A stretch of 64,000 bases of DNA from Psychrobacillus faecigallinarum (lineage in GTDB: Bacteria; Bacillota; Bacilli; Bacillales_A; Planococcaceae), in contig NZ_JACSQO010000009.1 in assembly GCF_014836595.1 (NCBI RefSeq), forward strand, positions 1-64,000, read 5' to 3'. Below, in pieces: positions 1 to 7,898 of the stretch. Within the stretch, counting starts at the first letter, position 1. Every line of letters begins with the position of its first letter. The notes below the pieces were generated by a model that was given only the letters and a program-made list of their open reading frames with translations, ran no database searches and was not told where the DNA came from. The position numbers and the translations under genes are program-made.

Positions 1-75
1 GAGGATTAGCTCAGCTGGGAGAGCATCTGCCTTACAAGCAGAGGGTCGGCGGTTCGAGCCCGTCATCCTCCACCA
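1..75 (+). tRNA. tRNA-Val (TAC), first base cut off
   Basis: Cloverleaf with anticodon TAC in the loop CTTACAA, T-loop GGTTCGAGCC and encoded CCA. The 3' acceptor strand ATCCTCC needs a G immediately before base 1, so the gene lacks only its first nucleotide at the window edge. Confidence 0.95.
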
Positions 76-80
76 TTATA

Positions 81-116
81 AATTTTCAACACTTATTATT
101 GTCGCGGGGTGGAGCA
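81..116 (+). repeat. Duplicated 5' fragment of the fMet tRNA gene with its upstream flank
   Basis: Bases 81-116 repeat 200-235 almost exactly: about 22 bp of AT-rich flank followed by the first 14 bases of the initiator tRNA (CGCGGGGTGGAGCA). At 117 the tRNA sequence breaks off into about 83 bp of unrelated DNA containing a small inverted repeat (AATCGTTTC/GAAAGCGATT). It looks like a target duplication or a partial tRNA duplication; it cannot make a functional tRNA. Confidence 0.8.
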
Positions 117-221
117 AATCGTTTCACGAAGAAAGCGATTAACGTCGACGCAAGCGTAGCGTGGAAGACGTAAAATTCACTAATTGCGTAGTTGATTTAA
201 ATTTCAACACTTTCTTATTGT

Positions 222-298
<77 letters not shown>

Positions 299-301
299 AA
301 T

Positions 302-377
302 GGTCCCGTGGTGTAGCGGTTAACATGCCTGCCTGTCACGCAGGAGATCGCCGGTTCGATCCCGGTCGGGACCGCCA
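302..377 (+). tRNA. tRNA-Asp (GTC)
   Basis: Seven-base acceptor GGTCCCG pairs with CGGGACC. The anticodon loop CTGTCAC gives GTC. CCA is encoded. Confidence 0.96.
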
Positions 378-399
378 TTTATCTTTAAAATACATATGT

Positions 400-475
400 G
401 GCTCAGTAGCTCAGTCGGTAGAGCAAAGGACTGAAAATCCTTGTGTCGGCGGTTCGATTCCGTCCTGAGCCACCA
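400..475 (+). tRNA. tRNA-Phe (GAA)
   Basis: Acceptor GGCTCAG pairs with CTGAGCC, anticodon GAA lies in the loop CTGAAAA, and CCA is encoded. Confidence 0.96.
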
Positions 476-479
476 TTAT

Positions 480-555
<76 letters not shown>

Positions 556-564
556 CTCACCAGT

Positions 565-648
565 GGAGGGGTAGCGAAGTGGCTAAACGCGGCGGACTGT
601 AAATCCGCTCCTTAGGGTTCGGCGGTTCGAATCCGTCCCCCTCCACCA
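565..648 (+). tRNA. tRNA-Tyr (GTA)
   Basis: Class II tRNA of 84 bases with a long variable arm. Anticodon GTA, acceptor GGAGGGG paired with CCCCTCC, CCA encoded. Confidence 0.96.
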
Positions 649-657
649 GTTTTTAAT

Positions 658-731
658 AGGGGCATAGTTTAACGGTAGAATAGAGGTCTCCAAAACCTTT
701 GATGTGGGTTCGATTCCTACTGCCCCTGCCA
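658..731 (+). tRNA. tRNA-Trp (CCA)
   Basis: Acceptor AGGGGCA pairs with TGCCCCT, anticodon CCA lies in the loop CTCCAAA, and a 3' CCA is encoded. Confidence 0.95.
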
Positions 732-755
732 AATAATAAGTTAACTTTGAATAAT

Positions 756-832
756 GGCGGTTGTGGCGAAGTGGTTAACGCACCGGATTGTGATTCCGGC
801 ATTCGTGGGTTCAATTCCCATCAGTCGCCCCA
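756..832 (+). tRNA. tRNA-His (GTG), copy 1
   Basis: Anticodon GTG. The extra 5' G (base 756) faces discriminator C829, the histidine identity pair. CCA is encoded. Nearly identical to the copy at 867-943. Confidence 0.95.
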
Positions 833-866
833 TATTCCTTTTAGTTAGCTCTTTTTTTTATTCTGT

Positions 867-943
867 GGCGGTCGTGGCGAAGTGGTTAACGCACCGGATT
901 GTGATTCCGGCATTCGTGGGTTCAATTCCCATCGGTCGCCCCA
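867..943 (+). tRNA. tRNA-His (GTG), copy 2
   Basis: Tandem duplicate of the preceding gene, differing in the acceptor stem by a compensatory change (T762:A823 in copy 1, C873:G934 here). The extra 5' G, GTG anticodon and CCA are kept, so both copies look functional. Confidence 0.95.
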
Positions 944-944
944 T

Positions 945-1016
945 TGGGGTATAGCCAAGCGGTAAGGCAACGGATTTTGATTCCGTCATGCCCTGGTTCG
1001 AATCCAGGTACCCCAG
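945..1016 (+). tRNA. tRNA-Gln (TTG)
   Basis: Acceptor TGGGGTA pairs with TACCCCA and the anticodon is TTG. CCA is not encoded; the discriminator G is followed by T residues, so the end must be added enzymatically. Confidence 0.94.
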
Positions 1017-1022
1017 TTTTTT

Positions 1023-1097
1023 GCGGAAGTAGTTCAGTGGTAGAACACCACCTTGCCAAGGTGGGGGTCGCGAGTTCGAACCTCGTCTTCCGCTCCA
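1023..1097 (+). tRNA. tRNA-Gly (GCC)
   Basis: Acceptor GCGGAAG pairs with CTTCCGC, anticodon GCC lies in the loop TTGCCAA, and CCA is encoded. Confidence 0.95.
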
Positions 1098-1103
1098 AAT
1101 TAA

Positions 1104-1177
1104 GGCGGCATAGCCAAGTGGTAAGGCACAGGTCTGCAACACCTTTATCACCGGTTCAAATCCGGTTGCCGCCTCCA
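1104..1177 (+). tRNA. tRNA-Cys (GCA)
   Basis: Acceptor GGCGGCA pairs with TGCCGCC, anticodon GCA lies in the loop CTGCAAC, and CCA is encoded. Confidence 0.95.
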
Positions 1178-1208
1178 ATTTTTAAAAAGTATTTACTGCC
1201 TTCATTAT

Positions 1209-1290
1209 GCCGGTGTGGCGGAATTGGCAGACGCGCGGGACTCAAAATCCCGTATCTTCGGATGTGTCGGTTCGACCCCGACCACCGGTA
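1209..1290 (+). tRNA. tRNA-Leu (CAA)
   Basis: Class II tRNA with a long variable arm. Anticodon stem CGGGA/TCCCG and loop CTCAAAA give CAA. The acceptor GCCGGTG pairs with CACCGGT with a terminal G:T. CCA is not encoded. It is the last gene of the cluster. Confidence 0.94.
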
Positions 1291-1329
1291 TCTATTATGA
1301 AATATCACTTACAATTTGATATTTTGACT

Positions 1330-1373
1330 AAAGCTTATGAATGCTGTTACCGCAGCTTTTGTAAGCTTTTTTT
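1330..1373 (+). terminator. Probable terminator of the tRNA cluster
   Basis: AAAGCTTA and TAAGCTTT form an 8-bp stem around a loop containing a smaller GCTG/CAGC element, followed by a T run, about 40 bases after the last tRNA. Confidence 0.55.
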
Positions 1374-1424
1374 ATATTCTCATTCATGATTATTTTTTAA
1401 TAGTTTCCATTGATTTTAATTTTT

Positions 1425-1632
1425 TTACTTATGTTTTACACAGACGTCACAAGCTTTCTCATCTTCTATCCTCAGTTCTTTTATTTCATTAGAATAATCC
1501 CTTGAGAGTCATTTCAATGTCTTTATGTCCTATACGATCACTTACTTACTAAATTAATACTTTATTATACATATGTACACTAGCATGCAAATGTCTTAAT
1601 CCATGAATTGAGAATGCATCTCTATTCCGTTT
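1425..1632 (-). pseudogene. Decayed C-terminus of a phage-type tyrosine recombinase (integrase)
   Basis: The minus-strand translation contains SIHGLRHLHASV, matching the HGLRHTHAS catalytic box (H-x-x-R) of phage integrases, followed after two in-frame stops by VSDRIGHKDIEMTLK, which matches the downstream GH box. A frameshift then leads to NEIKELRIEDEKACD and a stop at 1425. The catalytic Tyr segment is lost at the frameshift. Only the last 65 or so codons are recognisable. Its position directly after a tRNA cluster suggests an element that once used a tRNA gene as attachment site, but no repeat of the tRNA-Leu 3' end was found nearby. Confidence 0.75.
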
Positions 1633-1769
1633 CCTATATTAATTAATTTGTATATATTTTATATTCGATTGACAAGATAGTCATATCGACATTAATTATA
1701 TTCATTATTGAGGAATTCATACAACTAAAACTGAATGAACTAGAGAGACGATAAGAGAGGGATAGATGT

Positions 1770-2240
1770 ATGTTTTCCACGATACTAATGGGATTGACGA
1801 TTTTATTTATGGTAACAAACTTATACTATTTCTTTTCAGGTCGTAAGTATAAGAAAAGTTATTTTCAGTCAACTTTATTCCAAAAACTATTTTTTACTAT
1901 GCTTGGCATTACCTTTGGATTTGCTGTTCTTTATTATTTATTGTCCATGGAAGGGGATGTAGTAAGAGTTAGTACTGAAGAGGGGAAAGATGGAGGAGAA
2001 AATTTTTGGGATTATCTCTATTTCAGTGGAGTCACCATATTATCAGTAGGTTATGGGGACTTGGTACCTGTCGGAAAGGCGCGATTCTTTGCACTTATAC
2101 AAGCAGCCATCGGTCTTTTGTTGCCAACCGCATTTTTTATCAGAGCTTTGGGTGAAAAGGAAGATAGCCCTGGGGAAAGCACAAAAAACGAAAAAGAAGG
2201 TGAGCAAAGCAATGGCGGTGATGGAGAAAAAGGTAGTTGA
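1770..2240 (+). CDS. Two-pore-helix type potassium channel family protein
   Basis: Protein of 156 residues carrying a K+ channel pore signature: pore helix and filter ILSVGYGDLVP with VGYGD at residues 93-97. Hydrophobic segments lie at about 2-22, 39-59 (outer helix before the pore) and 105-126 (inner helix). The tail after 127 is short, charged and Gly/Glu-rich, with no RCK/TrkA-N domain. It should form a tetrameric K+-selective channel in the membrane; what gates it is unknown. A GAGAGGG ribosome site lies 8 bases before ATG 1770. It stands alone between the tRNA cluster and a phosphodiesterase gene. Confidence 0.85.
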   Translation: MFSTILMGLTILFMVTNLYYFFSGRKYKKSYFQSTLFQKLFFTMLGITFGFAVLYYLLSMEGDVVRVSTEEGKDGGENFWDYLYFSGVTILSVGYGDLVPVGKARFFALIQAAIGLLLPTAFFIRALGEKEDSPGESTKNEKEGEQSNGGDGEKGS

Positions 2241-2440
2241 AGCGGATGAACAATTTTGATTCTTATAAAGATAAATCAACCGGTGAAGGTGTTTTCTTTT
2301 TATGTTTGATATATATAAATGGATGTCGATTAATATTTTTACATACTTTCTGACTAAACATGAGTTTTTAACATTAAACAAGCATGTATTCATTTGTAAA
2401 TCACCATACTAAAGCTACGAATGGAAGATAGGTGACTACA

Positions 2441-4006
2441 GTGAAGAAAACAATACTCATCATATTAGCTTTATTGCTTGTTATATGCGGAGGCCTTGTA
2501 TTGAGTATTTCTATGTCTCCGACAAAAAATCTTAATGAAGTAAAGATAGCAGCCTCCAAAAAGCCGGTGATTCTTATTGTTGTCGATTCATTAATGACTG
2601 AGCCGCTACAAGAGGCACTGAAAGAGGGGAAGGCACCTGCTTTCTCATTTTTAACAAAGAACGGTGATTTTTATCCAGAGTTTATTAGCTCTTATCCAAC
2701 TATGTCAGTTACGATTGATAGCACCTTGTTGACGGGAACATATGCAGACCGACATAAACTACCAGGATTGATATGGTTTAAAAAGGATGAGAATCGTATG
2801 ATTAGCTATGGGAGTGGTATAAGGGAAATGTGGGATAACGGGATAAAGCATGTGGCAGCGGATAGTGTTATTCACCTGAATGAATCGCATCTAAGTAAAG
2901 ATGTTTTTACGATTCACGAAGAACTTGCGAACGCCAAAATGCAATCTGCTTCCATCAATGGTCTCTTATATAGGGGAAGCATTCCCCAAAAATTAAATGT
3001 CCCTAAGCTTCTTTCTTTTGCAGATTTATTGCCAAAAGAACTAGAGGTGAATGGTCCAATGATTTTGTCGCTCGGTGCCTTATCTCAATATAATCCAGAG
3101 AACGACAAATATAAATACAACTGGAAACGAATGGGTGTTAATAATGATTTTACCGTAAATGAGATGACGTACTTAATTGAACAAAAGAAGCTTCCTCCGT
3201 TTACGCTCGCTTATCTTCCGGATGCTGATGCTTCCATACACAAAAACGGTCCTACTGATAGTACAGCGATTGAAAAGGCTGATCAAGCGATCCAGGAAAT
3301 GTTCGGTAGTTTTGGATCTTGGGAAGAGGCCATTCAAGAGGTAACCTGGATTGTCCTTGGTGATAGTGGACAATCATCAGTTAAGGAAAAGAAGGAAATG
3401 GGTTTAATCGATTTAAATGACTTGTTGAAGGGTTACACATTCTGGGAACGTGGAAAAGAAAATGTGCAGTTGGCAATCGCAATCAATGAACGAATGGCCT
3501 ATATTTATTTGCAGGATGAACAGATTCCTTTTACTGAGGTAGTAGATATTCTCAAAAAGGATGAGCGAATTGGTTTTATTGCATGGAGTGATCAGCAAAC
3601 GAATCATGTCGTGAGCGCAAGTGATAAAGAATTCACCTTTTCACCAAACGGACCTTATATTGATGAATATAAGCAGTCGTGGCAGTTGGATGGGGATATG
3701 TCTATTTTAGATATAAAACCGGATGAGCATGGAACTATACTCTATCACACGTATCCTGATGCGTTAGCAAGACTACACGGAGCGCTTCACTCGCAAGAAG
3801 GCAAAGTTATTATAGTAGATGCAAAGCCATCTTACGAATTTATTGAAAAACATAGTCACGATCATGCAGGTGGAGGAGCGCATGGGTCACTCCATCGGGT
3901 AGATTCTGTTGTTCCCTTGGTGATTGTTGGTGAGACAGAAAGACCCCCTTCTAATCGTCTTGTGGATGTAAAGGAATGGGTTATAGAATTGTTGGGTGGC
4001 TCTTAA
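2441..4006 (+). CDS. Alkaline phosphatase superfamily / type I phosphodiesterase-nucleotide pyrophosphatase
   Basis: About 521 residues. The N-terminus is a hydrophobic signal or anchor (TILIILALLLVICGG). Metal-site motifs typical of the NPP/AP superfamily follow: VVDSL near residue 49, a SYPTMSVT...LLTG nucleophile region with TYADRHKLPG, PDADASIH, a GDSG box and a late AHGS histidine. Predicted to hydrolyse phosphate or phosphonate esters outside the membrane; the substrate is unknown. The GTG at 2441 is chosen over the in-frame GTG at 2432 because the AGGTGA ribosome site (2430-2435) is six bases upstream and overlaps the earlier codon. A strong terminator follows directly. Confidence 0.85.
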   Translation: MKKTILIILALLLVICGGLVLSISMSPTKNLNEVKIAASKKPVILIVVDSLMTEPLQEALKEGKAPAFSFLTKNGDFYPEFISSYPTMSVTIDSTLLTGTYADRHKLPGLIWFKKDENRMISYGSGIREMWDNGIKHVAADSVIHLNESHLSKDVFTIHEELANAKMQSASINGLLYRGSIPQKLNVPKLLSFADLLPKELEVNGPMILSLGALSQYNPENDKYKYNWKRMGVNNDFTVNEMTYLIEQKKLPPFTLAYLPDADASIHKNGPTDSTAIEKADQAIQEMFGSFGSWEEAIQEVTWIVLGDSGQSSVKEKKEMGLIDLNDLLKGYTFWERGKENVQLAIAINERMAYIYLQDEQIPFTEVVDILKKDERIGFIAWSDQQTNHVVSASDKEFTFSPNGPYIDEYKQSWQLDGDMSILDIKPDEHGTILYHTYPDALARLHGALHSQEGKVIIVDAKPSYEFIEKHSHDHAGGGAHGSLHRVDSVVPLVIVGETERPPSNRLVDVKEWVIELLGGS

Positions 4007-4026
4007 GTATGGAGCCACTTTTTTTC
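3996..4026 (+). terminator. Intrinsic terminator after the phosphodiesterase gene
   Basis: GTGGCTC and GAGCCAC form a 7-bp stem that overlaps the stop codon and is followed by a run of seven T. Confidence 0.85.
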
Positions 4027-4177
4027 TGATGCTTCTTTTAAATACAAATTCTTCAGTAGTAGTCATTCAACCTTAATATGAGTATAAATATGAAATAACA
4101 TAATTAGGAAGTTTTATTTTTCTAAAATAGGGAATAACATACCTAGACGCGATAAACATGAAAGTGAGGAATTTAAA

Positions 4178-4312
4178 ATGATTAAAACATACAATTTTAT
4201 TATTGACGGAAAAATTATCGAGGTACATGCAACTTCCAAAACAGAAGCTGAAAGTAAGGCAAACCATATATATGAAGAACTAAAAACAGAGCAATTTCAA
4301 CAGCAACAATAA
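4178..4312 (+). CDS. Small hypothetical protein (44 aa)
   Basis: Short ORF with a GTGAGGA ribosome site 8 bases before ATG 4178 and a terminator straight after the stop. The product starts MIKTYNFIIDGKIIEVHA, continues through an amphipathic segment rich in Lys/Glu (SKTEAESKANHIYEEL) and ends in a glutamine run (QFQQQQ). The beta-hairpin-plus-helix pattern resembles short cytoplasmic Bacillales proteins of unknown function. No function is assigned. Confidence 0.6.
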   Translation: MIKTYNFIIDGKIIEVHATSKTEAESKANHIYEELKTEQFQQQQ

Positions 4313-4343
4313 AAAACTCTCAACTAAGCGTTGAGAGTTTTTT
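4312..4343. terminator. Bidirectional terminator between the small ORF and the aldolase gene
   Basis: AACTCTCAA and TTGAGAGTT form a 9-bp stem flanked by an A run on the left and a T run on the right, so it can stop transcription from both strands of the convergent pair. Confidence 0.85.
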
Positions 4344-4346
4344 ATA

Positions 4347-5423
4347 TTATTTCATTTCTTCTCTTAAGCTATCGAATAATTTGTCTATTAGATTCTTGAG
4401 GATTTCTAAGCAAGAGTCTCCGATACTAAGTTCAAAAGTACAGCTATTCCCATCTTGCTTGCTTAGATAGCTTGTAATCCCTATATGGTTAGCTAACTGT
4501 ACTTTCGCCAAGATAGCTGCTATTTCTTCTTGGTTACGCTTAAAATGCACATGAAACATATTTGAAACTGGTACCTCTGGAATTGTATAAATATCCTTAC
4601 AGTCATTAAATAGCTTTGCGAGTTCCATTGCACTATTATAATATTGTTCCATATTATTTGCTCGTTTATCAAAATAATAGTCAGCTGATAGAATATAAGG
4701 ATATAAGCTTATGAGCGTTCCACCATAACGTTTTCTCCAGACTTTAGATTTCTCTATGAAATCCTTATCACCGGCTAGTACTGCTCCTGCAATCCCGCCA
4801 ATTCCTTTATAAAAGGACATATAGACACTGTTAAAAAGGTCGCAAACTTCAGCTGCAGTTTTTTTGTAAAAAGGCAACACTTCTAGAAGACGTGCACCGT
4901 CCAAATGAAGCATAATAGACTTTTCACGACAATAAGCGGAAATCTGTTTTAATGTTTCAAAACTAGGAAGTTGGCCACCGATTTCTCTTTGGGGTAGTTC
5001 CAATAAAAGACAGGCAATGTCCTCTTCAAGGTTTACCACATCATCTAACTCTATGACTCTATCTTTGTCAGCTAATAAAATAGTCTTGATATGGTGTATT
5101 TCCTTTAATCCATCCATTTCATGAATTTCTAAATGGGATAAGGGATGATATGCAACCTTATTTAATTTTTTCTCATCGCACCATATGCGTAAGGCGATTT
5201 GTTGGGCCATTGTACCGCTAGGGAAAAACGCAGCTGTGCCTTTGCCTAGTAATTTAGCCATTTTATTTTGGAAATCTTCGATAATATGCCCCTCACCATA
5301 TATATCACTTAGCTGTTCTCCAGAAATGTCCTTCAATGCATCTTGTAAAACAGAAACGTCTCGTTTTCCATGACCAGCTAATCGATAAGTACACTTGTCA
5401 TAGGAATTTTTTAAATGGTTCAT
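4347..5423 (-). CDS. Low-specificity L-threonine aldolase family (PLP lyase)
   Basis: Protein of 358 residues in the aromatic amino acid beta-eliminating lyase/threonine aldolase family, which splits threonine or allo-threonine into glycine and acetaldehyde using PLP. Visible family features: FPSGTMAQQ (67-75, phosphate-binding region), HLDGARL (173-179, Asp contacting the PLP ring nitrogen) and the putative Schiff-base lysine K206 in SFYKGIGGIAG. A GGGGG-rich ribosome site precedes the ATG. Monocistronic and convergent with the small ORF. The exact substrate is inferred from the family. Confidence 0.85.
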   Translation of the reverse strand: MNHLKNSYDKCTYRLAGHGKRDVSVLQDALKDISGEQLSDIYGEGHIIEDFQNKMAKLLGKGTAAFFPSGTMAQQIALRIWCDEKKLNKVAYHPLSHLEIHEMDGLKEIHHIKTILLADKDRVIELDDVVNLEEDIACLLLELPQREIGGQLPSFETLKQISAYCREKSIMLHLDGARLLEVLPFYKKTAAEVCDLFNSVYMSFYKGIGGIAGAVLAGDKDFIEKSKVWRKRYGGTLISLYPYILSADYYFDKRANNMEQYYNSAMELAKLFNDCKDIYTIPEVPVSNMFHVHFKRNQEEIAAILAKVQLANHIGITSYLSKQDGNSCTFELSIGDSCLEILKNLIDKLFDSLREEMK

Positions 5424-5519
5424 TTAATTTCCCCCAACGTATTTTTACTTTGTTATAAGATAAGTATAATGTATTTTTTATCTTCTGATAGTTTAAATTT
5501 TTGGTTAAAAAGAAGTGCA

Positions 5520-5548
5520 TTGTATTAAAGCTCTGATTTTGGTATATT
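5520..5548 (+). promoter_or_regulatory. Sigma-A promoter of the proS T-box transcript
   Basis: TTGTAT, a 17-bp spacer and TATATT lie just upstream of the T-box stem I, which would start within about ten bases of the predicted +1. Confidence 0.6.
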
Positions 5549-5554
5549 ATTAAT

Positions 5555-5803
5555 AATATATAATCTGTGATGTGAACAAGTAAATAAGAATTGTGAGACA
5601 GAAAATATAGCAATTGCTGAGAGCTATATCACCGCTTCTTGTTGAAACCTACCACTGAGATGTTATGCAAACATAACCGATTCGTTTTCGTTACCAAACG
5701 TTTAGAGGGCTTAAATTATTTTAAGCTAAACTAAGGTGGTACCACGTCTATTCAAGCACAAGGACGTCCTTTTCCAAGGACAGCTTTGTGCTTTTTATAT
5801 TTT
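5555..5803 (+). promoter_or_regulatory. T-box riboswitch leader, proline specifier, upstream of proS
   Basis: The T-box sequence AAGGTGGTACCACG (5733-5746) matches the consensus AGGGTGGNACCGCG and is followed by a terminator hairpin (5754-5797). In stem I the base ATC...GTG pairs with CAC-TGA-GAT, giving a K-turn; the specifier loop shows AGTA on the 5' side and GAA on the 3' side, followed one base later by CCT (5648-5650), a proline codon that fits the downstream gene. Uncharged tRNA-Pro should stabilise the antiterminator and raise proS expression. Confidence 0.92.
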
Positions 5804-5818
5804 AAGGAGGGAATTATC

Positions 5819-7258
5819 ATGACTAATCAACAACAAAACGATTTTACTAAATGGTATATTGACACAATCCAAAATGCTGATTTAATGGATTACACACCAG
5901 TGCGTGGATGTATCGCATTTAAACCGGACGGGTACGAAATCTGGGAGCATATCCAAGCAGAAATGAACAAACGCTTTAAAGAAACGGGACACCGCAATGC
6001 GTATTTTCCAATGCTAATCCCTGAATCTTTTTTCCAAAAGGAAAAGGATCATATTGAAGGTTTTTCTCCAGAGCTTCCATGGGTAACTGAGGCAGCAGGC
6101 GAAAAGCTGGAGGAACGTTTAGCGCTTCGTCCAACTTCCGAAACAATGATCGGTCATTTGTATTCTGATTGGATCAAGAGCTACCGTGACCTACCTGTAT
6201 TGATCAACCAATGGGCTAACGTGTTCCGTTGGGAAAAGAAAACACTTCCTTTCATACGCACTTCTGAATTTTTATGGCAGGAGGGTCATACCGCTCATGT
6301 GGACGAAGAAGAAGCTCGTCAAGAAACAATGCAAATGCTAAATATTTATAAAGAGGTAGTGGAGGGTCTATTGGCCATTCCAGTATATGATGGACAAAAA
6401 ACTCCTTCAGAGCGCTTTGCAGGGGCTGTAGATACGTTTTCTATCGAGGCAATGATGAAGGATGGAAAAGCGGTTCAAGCGGGTACATCTCATTATCTTG
6501 GGACTAAATTTGCTGAAGCATTTGATATTAAATATTTGAACAAAGAAAACAAACACCAACATGTGCATACAACATCTTGGGGAACATCTACTCGATTAAT
6601 CGGCTCTGTGATTATGGTTCACGGTGATGAGCAAGGTCTTGTATTGCCACCACGTATTGCACCGACACAAGTTGTATTAATACCAGTTGGACCATGGAAA
6701 AAGAACCCAGCAATTATTGAAAAATTAGATGAAATTTTTGCTGCTTTAAAAGCAAAAGGTATCCGTGTTCGATTAGATGACTCTGATCAATCACCTGGAT
6801 ATAAATTTAACGAGTGGGAACTAAAAGGTGTACCAGTTCGTGTTGAGCTAGGACCACGTGATTTAGAAAACAGTCAAGTGCTTATGAAGGCACGTGATTT
6901 AGATGAAAAAGAATCCATTGATATTAATGGCATCGTTGAGCGCGTAGAAGAAGAGCTAAATACAATGCAAACTCGTCTTTTAGAAAAAGCACGTGCATTC
7001 CGTGATGCAAACTCTCATACTCATGTAGATTCCATGGATCAGCTAAAACAACATTTAGACGACTCTGCAGAAAAAGGAGAAATCCCAGGATGGATCCTTG
7101 CAGGATGGTGTGGAGACGATGCTTGTGAAGAGCATGTAAAAGAAGAAACGAAATTCACAACACGCAATATTCCATTCAATCCACCTGCTGAGAAATCAAC
7201 TTGTATTAACTGTGGAAAAGAATCGAAACACACAGTTTGGTTCGGAAGATCCTATTAA
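5819..7258 (+). CDS. proS: Prolyl-tRNA synthetase, eukaryote/archaea-like type
   Basis: Charges tRNA-Pro with proline in the cytoplasm. The 479-residue length, the class II motif 2 region FIRTSEFLWQEGHTAH (145-160), RPTSE (104-108), the C-terminal cysteine pairs (GDDAC region and CINC) and the final Tyr all match the short eukaryote-like ProS, which lacks the INS editing domain of the long bacterial enzyme. ATG 5819 is chosen because AAGGAGGG lies 8 bases upstream; an in-frame ATG at 5786 sits inside the T-box terminator. Expression is controlled by the T-box leader. A second ProS elsewhere in the genome is possible. Confidence 0.95.
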   Translation: MTNQQQNDFTKWYIDTIQNADLMDYTPVRGCIAFKPDGYEIWEHIQAEMNKRFKETGHRNAYFPMLIPESFFQKEKDHIEGFSPELPWVTEAAGEKLEERLALRPTSETMIGHLYSDWIKSYRDLPVLINQWANVFRWEKKTLPFIRTSEFLWQEGHTAHVDEEEARQETMQMLNIYKEVVEGLLAIPVYDGQKTPSERFAGAVDTFSIEAMMKDGKAVQAGTSHYLGTKFAEAFDIKYLNKENKHQHVHTTSWGTSTRLIGSVIMVHGDEQGLVLPPRIAPTQVVLIPVGPWKKNPAIIEKLDEIFAALKAKGIRVRLDDSDQSPGYKFNEWELKGVPVRVELGPRDLENSQVLMKARDLDEKESIDINGIVERVEEELNTMQTRLLEKARAFRDANSHTHVDSMDQLKQHLDDSAEKGEIPGWILAGWCGDDACEEHVKEETKFTTRNIPFNPPAEKSTCINCGKESKHTVWFGRSY

Positions 7259-7275
7259 CCAAATAAGAAAGTACA

Positions 7276-7311
7276 AATCAGTCATTGTTTATTCAATGGC
7301 TGATTTTTTTA
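7276..7311 (+). terminator. Terminator of proS
   Basis: AATCAGTCATTG and CAATGGCTGATT form a stem with a six-base loop followed by seven T. Confidence 0.85.
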
Positions 7312-7324
7312 TTTTCAAAAATCC

Positions 7325-7350
7325 TGTAAGATTAAGTAAAATAGATCGTC
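7325..7350 (+). promoter_or_regulatory. Candidate ECF-sigma autoregulatory promoter
   Basis: TGTAAG, exactly 16 bases, then CGTC match the TGAAAC-N16-CGTC pattern of Bacillus ECF promoters. It lies 32 bases before the sigma factor start, where an autoregulated promoter is expected. Confidence 0.6.
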
Positions 7351-7382
7351 TAATTAAATAGTAGAGAGATAGGGGGGATCAC

Positions 7383-7898
7383 TTGGAAAGGCAGCTAATC
7401 GAGGAGTGGTTTGAGTTATATGAGCGAGATGTAACCAGTTTCCTCATTTACTATACAGGGTCAATGGATGTACAGGATCTTGTACAGGAAACTTTTCTTC
7501 GTGGAATGAAAAAGATTGCCCATTTTAGAGAAGGGTCACATCCGAAAACATGGTTAATAACGATTGCCAAAAATATCGTCATTGATCGGGCTAGAAAAAA
7601 TAATATTTGGAATCGGATAAAATACTTACTACGAGATGAAAAACAAACAGAAAATCTAGACCATACTATTTTGCTTGGTGAGATGAATCGTGAACTTTAT
7701 ATAGCAATTAATAGATTGCCAGCAAAAAACAAAGAGGTAATAATTTTAAAAGCAATACTTGAAATGACCTCTAAACAAGTAGGAGAAATACTAGAGGCCA
7801 ATGAAAACCATGTGAATGTTCTTTATCATCGATCGCTCAAGAAACTGAAGAGCATTCTAGAAACGGAGGGATTTGAGTATGAAGCGAGAACACGATGA
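7383..7898 (+). CDS. ECF-type RNA polymerase sigma factor
   Basis: 171 residues with sigma-70 region 2 (about 10-75, including DVQDLVQETFLRGMK and WLITIAKNIVIDRARK) and region 4 (about 110-160, LPAKNKEVIILKAI...HVNVLYHRSLKKLK), with no region 1 or 3: the ECF layout. It should direct polymerase to stress promoters. The start is a TTG preceded by GGGGGG with 6-7 base spacing. The gene overlaps the anti-sigma gene by 20 bases. The DNA-binding helix is unusual in reading ANENHVNVLYHRSLKK. The B. subtilis counterpart is not assigned. Confidence 0.9.
   Translation: MERQLIEEWFELYERDVTSFLIYYTGSMDVQDLVQETFLRGMKKIAHFREGSHPKTWLITIAKNIVIDRARKNNIWNRIKYLLRDEKQTENLDHTILLGEMNRELYIAINRLPAKNKEVIILKAILEMTSKQVGEILEANENHVNVLYHRSLKKLKSILETEGFEYEARTR

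Noticed and set aside
754..1389. Several ORFs of 60-118 codons on both strands
   Set aside because: They run through tRNA genes and have no ribosome sites.
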